Source of the DNA: Mugil cephalus | Lineage: Eukaryota; Chordata; Actinopteri; Mugiliformes; Mugilidae | Length of the DNA stretch: 64,000 nucleotides | Direction: 5' to 3' | Assembly: GCF_022458985.1 (NCBI RefSeq) | Contig: NC_061786.1 | Location: forward strand, 23,611,474-23,675,473 | The notes under the pieces: generated by a model | Databases searched by the model: none | The model's input: only the letters and a program-made list of their open reading frames with translations | What the model was told of the DNA's origin: nothing | Program-made: the position numbers and the translations under genes | Shown here: positions 1 through 11,530 of the stretch, piece by piece | Position numbering within the stretch: position 1 is the first letter of the stretch | How the letters are laid out: each line of letters begins with the position of its first letter

Positions 1-395
1 GGAGAGAGAGGAAACAAAGGGAAGTTAAGATGGAAGGATGGGCCCAGATAAAAAGGAAAGAAAGAAAGAGGAAGGGACAAGGGAAAGAAATGAAAACATG
101 AAAAGGAAAGGAGAGATGTAGAAAGAGGAGAAAAGAGAAGGAAAGAGGAAAAATAAATGAAAGGAAAATAAGTAAAAAGAACGGGGAGAAAGGGAACGAG
201 CAGGAAAGGAAATAAAAAATGGGAAAGGAAAAGAGTAAAAGGAAGAAAACAAGAGGAAGTGAAAGATCAGGAAAATAAAGGAAAGGATGGAAAGAAAGAC
301 GAGAGCATAGAACAAGAAAGAAAGGAATGAAAGAAAGAAGACAAGAACGAGAGAAAAGATGAGGAAAGCAAAAGGGGAAAAGAGGAAATGAAGCT
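1..395. repeat. Polypurine (GA-rich) tract
   Basis: The plus strand is almost wholly A and G, mostly GGAA and GAAA units with no fixed period. The open frame on the opposite strand is only a consequence of the composition. Confidence 0.85.
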
Positions 396-1675
396 ACTAC
401 TACATCACCCAGGATGCCATGTGGTTCTCAGCCGCATCAATTAAATATTAATGAAAACACAATTAATAAATAAATCACTGTTTCATCTTTTTCAATAATA
501 TAAGAACAAATTCATCCACTCTGTGTTTGTGTTTAATTCACAGCACATGAACACAAATAACCCCGGCCACTTTATTAGGTACAGCAGAGAAGTTATTACA
601 ATGAGCCAGTATTACACTTTAGAAATGTTTCTGGTAAATAAATACATAAATACGTTTTATTTTCATTACATTTGCACTCCTTCATAGTTGCCTTTAATAC
701 ACTGATAAAATGAAACCCTCTTTTCTTTCCACAGATTTGTGAAGTTAAAATGATTCACTAACAAACATCGTATTATTACTGTGGCTTATTTCACCTAAAA
801 TAAACTGGATCAGTTTTGGAACATTTGATATATTTTTACAGTTTTTTGGAACAGAATGAGATACGAGAAGATGTTTGGAGCGATGACCTGAACTGAGGGT
901 TTTACCCTTTATTTATTTATTGATTTATTTATTATTGTCTTGTCCATTAAGTCTGTGGATTTATTTGCCTTATCTTGAAAATACAATCACCATCTATCTA
1001 CATAAAATACATGCTTTGTGTTCACTTGTGTGCGTTTTGTCCTAATTATTTGCTTTTGTATATTTAGATTAAGAGCTTAAAGTTTTTGCATCCTTCAAGA
1101 TTTTCTACATTTCTGCATAAAATTGCCTCAAAACATCCCAAAATTAGAGGAAGAGAAGCTGAATAAACCCATGAAACAGAAATATTAGACGCGTGTATTT
1201 GTTTATTGAAGGAGATTAAGGAGTAAAACGTGTGCATGATTCTAACCATTCGCATTCATAACATTAGTCAATAAAATGGTACAAAATTCACCTGTCATAT
1301 ACGTGAGTCTGAGAAATTGTTGGGGTTAGGATTGTTTTTCTGTGAGCATGAATCTAAAAGCTATAAATGCAAACACACTAACTTCTACCAAGTCTTCACT
1401 GTGAACACAAGTCGAAGTGCTGCAGGTCACAATCAAGTGTAACGAACCAGGACTCATTCAAATGCACCAGAGATGACTGACAACATCTCATTTAATTGTA
1501 CTATATATTAAACAATATACAGACTTACTGCTTTAGCTTCCAAGCTAACGACAAGTTAGTGCTAGCGTTACTAGCATTAGAAGTTTCCTTGTGCTAGTTA
1601 ATTAGCACCGACCTGCGAAATAGGAAACAATTCATTTGAGACATAATGTTAATTAAGTACGACTTTTATAGAATG
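396..1675. other. AT-rich intergenic DNA, no gene seen
   Basis: No coding signal was recognised. At about 563-584 there is GGCCACTTTATTAGGTACA, a phrase common at the end of a fish interspersed repeat; a variant recurs near 24,711. Confidence 0.5.
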
Positions 1676-1677
1676 TA

Positions 1678-2006
1678 GTAGTGGAAGTAATAGTAGTAAT
1701 ATTAGTAGTGGTGGTGGTAGTAATATTTTTATTATTATTATTATTAGTAGTAGTAGTAGTAGTAGCAGTGTTAGTGGTGGTGGTAGTAGTAGTGGAAGTA
1801 GTAGTAGTAGTAGTAGTAATATTAGTGGTATTAGTAGTAATATTATTATTATCAGTAGTAGTATTATTATTAGTAGTAGTGGTGGTAGTAGTAATTTTTT
1901 ATTATTATTATTATTAGTAGTAGTGGTAGTATTATTATTATTATTATTAGTAGTAGTGGTAGTAGTGGCAGTATTAGTAGTAATATTACTAGTAGTAGTA
2001 TTAGTT
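1678..2006. repeat. Interrupted trinucleotide microsatellite (TAG/TAT/TGG)
   Basis: About 330 bp built of AGT, ATT and GGT triplets. Reading frames across it give poly-Val/Leu or poly-Ile artefacts and are not genes. Confidence 0.95.
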
Positions 2007-2069
2007 GGTTGCCGTCTCTTTCGTCCATGGTGTCAAAGACCAAACAGTTTTTTTGTTTGCGTGGATTCA

Positions 2070-2500
2070 TTCATGTGTGTGTTTGTTGTTTGTGCACAGA
2101 CTCCAGTAACTCCCACACCGAGCTGCCGATGCTCAGAGTGTGAAGCAACTGATTGAAACACACACACACACAGTGACACACACACACAGTAACACACACT
2201 GGAAAGCAGAGGTGTGACCATAACAGTGTGTATTTTGTGTGTTGTGTGTGTTTCTTCTGCCTCACTGAGTTGTGTTTGTACTGACAGGCTGAGAACAACA
2301 ACAACACTGTGGAGCAGGAACACACAAACACACACACAAACACACACACTGGTCCTTCTATGGTTGAGAGGACCACACATTGACATAATTCATACACAAA
2401 TCGGTCCCCATAACGTAATACACAAACAGGTATTCCTATGTTTGTGAGGACCTTTCCATCTCAACTAAGCCCCAACTTCATAAGTTCAACACACACACGT
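2070..2500. repeat. Imperfect CA/TG repeat with repeat-derived spacer
   Basis: Short CA and TG runs alternate with GAGGACC-type phrases (2363-2376 and 2447-2456) of the kind seen in a common fish interspersed repeat. No gene was recognised. Confidence 0.7.
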
Positions 2501-3660
2501 ACACACACCACGCTTTGTTTCATCCAGTTTACTTCCTGTTACATCGCAGGGTCAGACTGTGTTAGCGGACTACAAACATGGATGCCTTATCATGTGTGCA
2601 CACTAGTTGGATATCAGACATTAAAGAGGAAGCATACAAAAGAAGGGTTCATCCCAGGAACTACATCTGTGGACAGTTTTAGCTAAATGCTAAATGCTAA
2701 CCCATTGTCCACTCTAATGTCCTAGTGTTTAAACATGTGCAACCAGTAAAGTACTTAGATGAGACTTTTTTACCTTCATACTCATGAAGTGATCCTCCTT
2801 TGTAGCCATTAAAGATGGAAGCCAAAGCTAGCAGAGCTCCCCCTGGTGGCTGGAGGCTGCAGTATAGGTCATAAGCTCCACCCCCTCCATGTTCTATATG
2901 TCATTGTAGGTAATTGATATAAGTCTGATGTATATTCAACAGTTCATTTTTCTGGTAAGTTTTGTTTTTGTTTGACGCTCTGCATAGAAACAGGATGTGA
3001 CATCATGATGGCTAACAGTTGCCATGGCAACCGCTCGATGAAGCGGTCCCTTGGTTACGTACACGTTGCCCTCGTCAATATCATCGCGCTGCTCTGAATA
3101 AGATAAATGTGACTGAAATAGAAAGATGAACCGTTACCTCTGGAGTTAAACCAGTTCTTTTCTTTCTAGCATGTTGCACAACATCACGAATGACTCCACC
3201 TCCCTCCAAAGCCCCTCCTCCAAAGCCACCGTTTGACCTTTGACCTCCCTGACCAGCTAGCATTAGCATTCCGGCTTTTAGTAAACTGAAAGCTGTTCAT
3301 GAACATGTTGGAGCTCGTACATGGTCTCGGTCTCTTTTGACAAGACTATAAAAATGACTTAATTTATTGTACTGTTTTTTCTAAGTGTATAACCAGGCTT
3401 TTCAAAACTCTGCCATTTGGACACATTTTGAATAAAAAGGCCATAAGGTTTGAATGCTTCAACGTACAGTCATGATCTTGGGCTCCATTGAAAGGTGACA
3501 CTCAGAGGAATTAGATTTTATAATTATCAGAGTAACTGATACAGAGTGAGTGAAGTAAAATCACAGTTCTTGCATTGCTTCTCATTTGAAATTACGACGT
3601 CCAGCTCCAATTGGGAGAAGTCGGAGTGTCAGTGAACTACACACTACACTGGGCATGTCC
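2501..3660. other. Intergenic; repeat-like segment at about 2815-2900
   Basis: 2839-2890 contains GCTCCCCCTGGTGGCTGG followed by CTGCAGTATAGGTCATAA, phrases I associate with a dispersed fish repeat. The rest shows no coding or structural signal that I recognise. Confidence 0.4.
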
Positions 3661-3664
3661 CAGA

Positions 3665-4096
3665 TTATTGTTTAGAGCAGCTCATTGGCTACAAGAAACG
3701 CCAATCATCCACTGACTTGGCTGCAATTGGCTCAGCCTGTGGATGAAAGAAGGAGGGCGGAGCTTCCTTCCAGCGCTGAATCTCATTGGCTTCTGAAGGC
3801 TCCTCACGGGACAGAGTCGCTCGCGATTGGTTCACTGAGGTGTCAATCAAAAGGTCAGAGTTCAGCGGTGATTTAAAGTTTAACAACGGTTAAAAAAAGC
3901 GCATCTCTTGATAAATTACAAATATTGCGACGTGTCTCCTTCTTCGTTCAAGACAAACAGCTCTTGGTGGATTTTTATGGAACTAAATGTAATATTTGGA
4001 CTGAAAATACGACTGAAACGAACAGTTTGGATCCTTATTGATACAAACCTGACCTGGATAATATTGATTGTTGGATCGATATGAGGCTTTTCTGGT
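3665..4096 (+). promoter_or_regulatory. CCAAT-box cluster with possible first exon and splice donor
   Basis: At least five CCAAT/ATTGG boxes (about 3685, 3701, 3726, 3785, 3826) and a GGGCGG box (3755) lie within about 150 bp, an arrangement typical of NF-Y-dependent promoters. Downstream, CTG|GTGAGT at 4095 would serve as a splice donor for a short first exon; an ATG at 4081 would give only five codons before it. No second exon was found, so the promoter reading is an inference. Confidence 0.4.
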
Positions 4097-4940
4097 GAGT
4101 TTATATTCATTTCTCGTTTTTATTGTTTTGAACAGAATGTGTTGGCTGTGTTGGTTGAATTATATAATGGTTTCTATCAATGAAACCAGAAGAAAATTAG
4201 CTTTCCAACGACATATAGCATGTAGCATTTGATGAGTTGATGAGTATTGTTGAGTTTCAACACTTGGTGAATTTCTTTTACATTTTAATGTGCTATATGT
4301 TTATTGGGAGTATTTTAGGATGACAAAAGAAAAGTGTAAAAATGCCTAGAAAACATGATGTTTGGTTGAGCCTCCATCCACCCTGAGCTCCCAGGCCTCT
4401 GCTCAGACCAGGTGAGAAGGAAGTGAGAGCATGAAACCAGAGGAAGTGACTGTGTTCTGCTCTTTGTCTTACTCGGAAACTTGTGCGACAGCTTCAGCAG
4501 CAGCGTTGGGAACAAACACGGCTCGTGAAGCTACTCCAAACATGTTTAGTGCTGCAATTTGTGTCAAAGACGTGAGTCGTGACTCGGTCAGTGCTGAACA
4601 CATATTTTTAGACTCAGTGTGACTTACACTCACCAAGGATATCATTATCTCTGACGTCCACTGAGTGAAGGTCCAGGGAACCGATTCTCCTCGTGGCTCC
4701 AGACCAGAGAGTCAGCGAGTTTATTGAGAATAATCATATAATAATAATAATAAAGCGGTTGTTTAGTAGAATAGTTTGGTTTAAATGTTTGGGCATCGTC
4801 ATGTTTGGAGATGAACCAACACTGCATTCCAGCATCAGAACCTCATCCCTCCATGAAACACAAAAGAAGAGAAATATTAAAGTACCAAACATAGAAAAGG
4901 TGCTAAGGTGTGTGTATGTGTATTGATGCACCAATGAACT
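4097..4940. other. Non-coding stretch, nothing recognised
   Basis: No frame with coding character and no known repeat. A short AAT run lies at 4738-4752. Confidence 0.4.
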
Positions 4941-4954
4941 ATGAATTCTACCAG

Positions 4955-5092
4955 TGAAGGAAGGAAAGGAAAGAGAAGGAAGTGAAGAAGGAACAAAAGG
5001 AAGTGAAGGAAGGAAAGAATGGAAGAATGAAGGATCCAAGGAGCCAAGGAAGGGAAAAGGGAAAGAGAAGGAAGGAAACTGGGTCATGGAGG
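4955..5092. repeat. GGAA-rich microsatellite
   Basis: Imperfect AAGG/GGAA units directly before the transposon remnant that starts near 5100. The frame through it is low-complexity Lys/Glu/Gly and is not a gene. Confidence 0.8.
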
Positions 5093-5099
5093 AAGACAA

Positions 5100-5290
5100 G
5101 AACACCAGTGGTTCTCCAGAAGAACCAGATGAATGTTTAGGAACAAGTCAAAGTCCTGACCTTCATCCAGTAGAAATGTTGGAGCATCAGCTGATGAGAG
5201 GAAACCACCAACATCTCACAACTCAGCTGGTTCTGATCTGATTAATGGGATCAAACTCCAACTGATCAGCTGTTACCACATCCGGGTACT
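5100..5290 (+). mobile_element. Tc1/mariner-like transposon remnant, copy A
   Basis: The plus strand encodes SPDLHPVEML, close to the SPDLNPIE motif near the third catalytic acidic residue of Tc1/mariner transposases. The same sequence occurs inverted at 14.94-15.13 kb and 40.06-40.19 kb, so it is a multi-copy family. Only the end of the transposase region and its flank survive. Confidence 0.55.
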
Positions 5291-5517
5291 GTTTGTCTAC
5301 TCTCAGGATTTGTGTGAAGATCCGTTGATGTTTTGAGTCATTTTTCTGCAGAAGCTCTTTAAATATAAATGTAGAAGAGGAAGAGCAGTCGTCTGAGTCT
5401 GGACGCTCTGAATGTGAGATTTACTCAACAACTTGCTTTAAGAACCGAAACTTGACTCTGTTCTTTGTGCCTTTTTAAAGTCAACATTAACAAGTCCTCA
5501 TATTTTTCCGCTTTTCC

Positions 5518-5518
<1 letters not shown>

Positions 5519-5551
<33 letters not shown>

Positions 5552-5552
5552 G
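5519..5552. repeat. AAT microsatellite
   Basis: About eleven tandem ATA/AAT triplets, followed by AT-rich DNA to 6000 without features. Confidence 0.9.
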
Positions 5553-6235
5553 TAATAGTAAGATTAACAGATAAAGACATTTCCACTCTTCTTCTGCACC
5601 TTGTTTTTTTATGTTTTATTCATTTTATGATTTTTTTTATTTATTTTATTGACTTTATTGAGTAAATTATATTTATTATAAGGTCTGAACTGCTGCTTTA
5701 TTTATTTTTCCCCATAAACATTTTAAACCTTTAATTCATTAACAAATATATTAGTAGATGGGGAAAAAAACGTTGAGCTGATGTTTTGGGATATTCTAAA
5801 TTTATTTCTAAGCCTTCGTTTACTTCGTTAATACAACAGTCATTGCACGTCCCTGTTATTGAGTTAATTTTGCACTTTTTTGCTGTTTGTACTTCTGGTT
5901 TGAAACTGCTTTTAGTTTGTGTCTCCACCTGAACTGTAACCAAATCTAATCTGAAGAAAATCTAATCTACAGTTTGACAGTAAAAATAAAAAATAAATAG
6001 AAATACCCCAGTGTCCTGAAACCTGCACCTTTCCATCACCACACACTCTCTGCACCGCTAGCTGCACCGTTGACGTTAGCATTTGGAAACGCGTGCAATG
6101 CATCATGGGAAGAGATTCTGTGATGTCACTGATTTTGAAAAATGCTTTACAATCTACTTGAAATGGGCTCAGGAGTTCATCTGAACACGAGCTCCAAGAA
6201 GGACGGACAATTTGGGACATGGCAGCTGCTCACAA

Positions 6236-6257
6236 ACACACACACACACACTTATAC

Positions 6258-6315
<58 letters not shown>

Positions 6316-6375
6316 ACGCACACACACTTATACAGTAACACACACACACACACACACACACTCACACACACACTC
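6236..6375. repeat. CA microsatellite
   Basis: CA dinucleotides broken by two copies of CTTATACAGTAA, which suggests a local duplication inside the array. Confidence 0.95.
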
Positions 6376-6616
6376 GTAGCTCTCAGGTTCTTTTCAGTCC
6401 CAGTAACAAAGCCCAGGACCTCAGCCCAGCATGTCTGAAAAAACACTCACACTGTTTTGTAAGTGTGTGTGTGTTTTGTTTGAATGTGTGTGTGTGTGTT
6501 TTGTGTTTGTGTGTATTTGTGCACTAACAAGGTCCAGGCCTCAGCGTGATGACGATCTTAACGAGCTGTCTGTCACTCTTCAGCTCTCAGCTCAGACCTC
6601 TGTGTCATTAATGACT

Positions 6617-6634
6617 CTGTGTGTGTGTCTGTGT

Positions 6635-6671
<37 letters not shown>

Positions 6672-6708
6672 AGTGTGTGGGTGTGTGTCTCTGTGTGTGT
6701 GAGTGTGA
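6617..6708. repeat. GT microsatellite with GTCT/GAGT interruptions
   Basis: Near-continuous GT units directly left of the complex island at 6709-6811. Confidence 0.95.
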
Positions 6709-7905
<1,197 letters not shown>

Positions 7906-7907
7906 CT

Positions 7908-8088
7908 TAACACACACACTAACACACACACTAACACACACACTAACACACACACACGCTAACACACACACACACACACACACACTAACACACACACACT
8001 AACACACACACTCTAAACACACTAACACACACACTAACACACACACTAACACACACACTAACACACACACTAACACACACACACGCTA

Positions 8089-8119
<31 letters not shown>

Positions 8120-8193
8120 CACACACACACTAACACACACACTAACACACACACTAACACACACACACTAACACACACTCTAACACACACACA
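7908..8193. repeat. CACACACTAA minisatellite with higher-order duplication
   Basis: Units of ACACACACTA repeat about 25 times. A variant block containing ACACACGCTAACACACAC occurs at about 7951 and again at about 8081, so the array holds two copies of a block of roughly 130 bp. A CT run (8194-8210) follows. Confidence 0.9.
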
Positions 8194-8210
8194 GTCTCTC
8201 TCTCTCTCTT

Positions 8211-8310
8211 TAATTGGATTGGGACATCAGGAGGTGTCAATCAAACGTCTTTACAAACCGACAATCTCTTCAAAAAGCCATTATGTACACCAACGGGCCC
8301 CGGGGCCCCG
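8211..8310. promoter_or_regulatory. Candidate conserved non-coding element (left island)
   Basis: Complex sequence with TTTAATTGGATTGGGACATC and GTCAATCAAACG, ending in the palindrome GGGCCCCGGGGCCC at 8296-8309. It sits between a CT/CA array and a CA array. The call rests on texture and context. Confidence 0.35.

Positions 8311-8339
<29 letters not shown>
8311..8339. repeat. CA microsatellite
   Basis: About 14 CA units between two complex islands. Confidence 0.95.
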
Positions 8340-8341
<2 letters not shown>

Positions 8342-8440
8342 GTGAGAAAGGAAACGAAGGTAATAATTAGTTGTTGGTGGTTTGATGGATCTCCTGACAC
8401 CTCGAGGCCACGACAAAATGTTCTCACAGCTCTCAGCCTT

Positions 8441-8441
<1 letters not shown>
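8340..8441. promoter_or_regulatory. Candidate conserved non-coding element (middle island)
   Basis: About 100 bp of non-repetitive, non-coding sequence containing GGTAATAATTAGTTG, isolated between a CA array and a GT array. Confidence 0.3.

Positions 8442-8503
<62 letters not shown>
8442..8503. repeat. GT microsatellite
   Basis: About 31 GT units. Confidence 0.97.
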
Positions 8504-8504
<1 letters not shown>

Positions 8505-8831
8505 TACTCTGACCTGTCCCGTCTCACTACCCAGAATCCTCCTCTGGCCTCGAGGAAGCACAAAGTAAAATGGTGGCTTGGGGCCCGGGGACAACTTCAG
8601 TCACTTTAACTAAAATGTGTCTCCATTAATTCGTCCCCAGCCAACAGCGCCACCATGTGGTCAGTAGAATAATGTATCAGCTGCTGTCTCTGATGGATCT
8701 CTACCTACCACTGGACCAGAACCAGGAACACATGATCATGACTTATAACCAGATGGAAAGACTCTGACACATTAAGATCTTTATTCTTATTAACACGAGT
8801 TATTTTACATTAAGTCTGAACCTAGAACCTG

Positions 8832-8907
8832 TGTCAGAAGTAGGATTTGAACCCACGGAGAGACTGAGACCTGAACACAGCGCTTTAGACCAGTCAGCCA
8901 TCCTAAC
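8832..8907 (-). tRNA. Degenerate tRNA-Leu(CAG)-like sequence
   Basis: Read on the minus strand this closely matches vertebrate tRNA-Leu(CAG). The seven acceptor-stem pairs can all form, three of them as G-U or U-G. An A-box-like TGGCTGACTGGTC, anticodon loop TTCAGGT and T-loop GTTCAAATCC are present. The anticodon stem has one mismatch, and the long variable arm expected of tRNA-Leu is reduced by about nine bases, so this is more likely a tRNA pseudogene or a tRNA-derived SINE head than a working gene. Confidence 0.65.
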
Positions 8908-9079
8908 GCGAGGGAAGGAGGGAAAAGAAGTGAAAGAAGAAAGGAAAGACGGAGAGAAAGAAACAAGAAAGAAAGGAAGGAGAAAAAAGGAAGTTAAGTG
9001 TTTTATTTTAAAGACAAAGCTCAGATTAGAGCTTTAATGAAGCAGTGGATGTCTACAGTCACATCCAGACCAGATGAAG

Positions 9080-9148
9080 TCCTCCTTTCTCCTCCTCCTC
9101 TTACGCCTCTTCCTCCTCCTCCTCCTCCTCCTCCTCTTCCTCCTCCTG
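9080..9148. repeat. TCC microsatellite
   Basis: CCT triplets with CTT and CTG variants. Confidence 0.9.
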
Positions 9149-9273
9149 CTGAAGCCGTGAGCGACGCTTAGCTTGTTGAGGCTAAACATGTCGCCTTAAA
9201 TCAGATTGTGGCAGCAGCTGGAACAACATGTGACACGTGTTTCCTCACAGACTGTCAGACAGCATCTGGTCAG

Positions 9274-9622
9274 AGGAGGAGGAGGAGGAGTGAGAGGAGG
9301 AGGAGGAGGAGGAGGAGGAGGAGGAGGAGAGAGGAGAGGAGGAGGAGGAGGAGGAGGAGGAGGAGGAGAAGTGAGAGGAGGAGGAGGAGGAGGAAGCAGG
9401 AGGAGAAGTGAGAGGAGGAGGAGAAGTGAGAGGAGGAGGAGGAGGAGGAGGAGGAGGAGGAGGAGGAAGCAGGAGGAGGAGGTGGTAGAGGAGGAGGAAG
9501 AAGAGGAGGAGAAAGCAGCAGGAGGAGAAAGCAGCAGCAGCACGAGGAGGAGGAGGAAGAGGAGGAGGAGGAGAAGTGAGAGGAGGAGAAGGAGGAGGAG
9601 GAGGAGGTGGTAGAGGAGGAGG
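9274..9622. repeat. GGA trinucleotide array
   Basis: About 350 bp of AGG units interrupted by AAGTGAG, AAGCAG and GTGGTAG variants. All frames on both strands stay open as homopolymer-like peptides, an artefact of the repeat. Confidence 0.97.
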
Positions 9623-9959
9623 ATGTGCTGAAAACACAGAGGAAACAAATCTGAACCAAAAGTCTTTTATTGTCTGGTTTATGAGGTGGAAGCTGTTACT
9701 CTCTGACTAGAAAGACACAACATGAAGTAGACGCACAAAAAATAAGAGTTTATTTCATTAAATATAAAACAAAAAGACGTCAGGTGAGACATGGTGGAAG
9801 GAAGGAAGGGAATTTAAGCTGTTTATTTTAGGGATGGGAAACCACTGCTGACAGCAAAAGAAAATATGAAGAATCACAGTCAGTCAAAATGTTGATGTTG
9901 TAAAAAAATAAAATAAAATAAAGATAAGTTAAAAGAACAAAAATACATAAAAATAGACA

Positions 9960-10620
9960 AAATATTATGTTTTTATCCCCAATAATTTAAATTTCTTCTC
10001 ATATTTTATGATTAAAACTTAATCTGGATTATCTCATTTTGTCTTTTATCTCAAAATCCTGACAGTTTGATTTATTTTTTATTCATTTTCCTTTTTATTT
10101 ATTGATCTCGATTATTTTCCTTTCTTTTAATGTCAAAAAATGGGCTTCCATACGTAAATGTCATTACATTCAAATAACTTCTACATGAACGTTTAATCTA
10201 ATTTTGAACTACATCTCCAGAATCTGACGTTTTGACTCTAATTTATTATATTTGTTATATTTTTTTGTCAGAAAAGGGGCTCCATACAGGACATTTCACG
10301 TAATTTTGACTTTTGTCTCAACATCCTGACAGTTTGATTTAATTTTTATTAATTTATTTCTTCTTCTTTTTTTTATTTTACTGTCGGAAATAGACTTCCG
10401 TACATGACATTAAATTAGAATAACTTTTACGTAAACGTTCAATTAATTAAATTTCAAGCTTAATCAAAATCACATTAGAATAACATCTAACTGAACATTT
10501 CATCTGATTTTGACTTAAATCTCCAGATTCTGACGTTTTGACTCACAGTGAAGACTTTTTCACTTCAATTTATCATATTTTTCTCGTCACAAATGAGCCT
10601 CCATACGTAATCATAATTAT
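9960..10620. repeat. Diverged tandem repeat, unit roughly 110-200 bp
   Basis: Three phrases recur in order with variation: TCCTGACAGTTTGATTTA (about 10,058 and 10,325), CTGACGTTTTGACTC (about 10,226 and 10,529) and CTTCCATACGTAA-like words (about 10,145, 10,270, 10,395, 10,597). The DNA between them is AT-rich and poorly aligned. No coding frame. Confidence 0.5.
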
Positions 10621-10629
10621 AATGTCTCC

Positions 10630-11010
10630 AAGTGCCGACCTTTTGTTGCAGGGAGGTCATATTAATAAAAACATGGAGCCAGATTGATGCTCAGACTGAA
10701 GCTTGTGTGTTAAATTGATCATTGACACATGTGTGCGCTGCCATGCTTTCTGTATCTATGTGTGCGTTTGTGTGTTCGGGCCACCTGCTGTGTGTATGCC
10801 TGTTCAGCTGCTCTCCCACTGAGTCTGCAGCCAAATAATACTTCATTAAAATACCAATAAATACTCCAGAAATCACTCAAACACCGGCAGAGAAAGGAAC
10901 TTAATTAAAATACCAATAAGCAATTAACTTAATTTCATCACCCAATAAATAACCAACTTCATCAAAATACCAGGCGGGAGCCAACTTCATTGAAAAGCGT
11001 CCAATCAGGC
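10630..11010. promoter_or_regulatory. Candidate conserved non-coding element
   Basis: Complex non-coding sequence with TTGCAGGGAGGTCATATTAA (10,645-10,664), then TTAAAATACCAATAA-type words three times between 10,844 and 10,973, ending with GCGTCCAATCAGGCGCAG. The repeated word suggests clustered binding sites. No comparison was possible. Confidence 0.3.
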
Positions 11011-11530
11011 GCAGTGAAAGGAGTGTGTGTTGCTGTGGTTTGTGTTTGTGCAACATCCTGCTGAATGTGTGTGAGCGTGTGATTTACATGCTAATAACTC
11101 TGGAAGTTTCTCTCCACCGACGATCAGATCCGTTCCATTCTTCCTCCGTTCATCCCACGTTCATCTCACAGCTGGACCTTTGTTTCTCTCTCTCTCTCCA
11201 CCGCCGCCTCCTCCCTCGTCTCTCTCATGCTGATCCGAGCCCAGCGATTGGCTGATGGGCAGGAAATGGAGACGCAAACACACAAAAAGTTTGTATCTAT
11301 GGACGCTGGAGAATGGGAAGAGGAAAGGTTCATGATCCAGGTTCACCTCAACCAACTAAACGAGGAAATACGTAAATACGTTGGGAAGAGTCTCCACCGT
11401 GGATTCAATGTGAGATTATACTCAGACAAAAAAATGCAAATAGTCCAGAGCCTCCTGGTGAATCATTAGTTTAACAATTTATTTAAGACCAACTGATGCA
11501 ATGACGAGCTTCTCATTTCCTCCACATCCT
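11011..11530. other. Intergenic, nothing recognised
   Basis: A GT-rich then CT-rich stretch. An open plus-strand frame at 11,227-11,469 lacks family resemblance and splice context. Confidence 0.4.

Noticed and set aside
1681..2070. Hydrophobic poly-Val/Leu/Ile frames
   Set aside because: Translations of a TAG/TAT triplet repeat, not membrane proteins.
9196..9648. Long frames of poly-Gly/Arg/Glu and poly-Leu/Ser/Pro
   Set aside because: Products of the GGA array on both strands.
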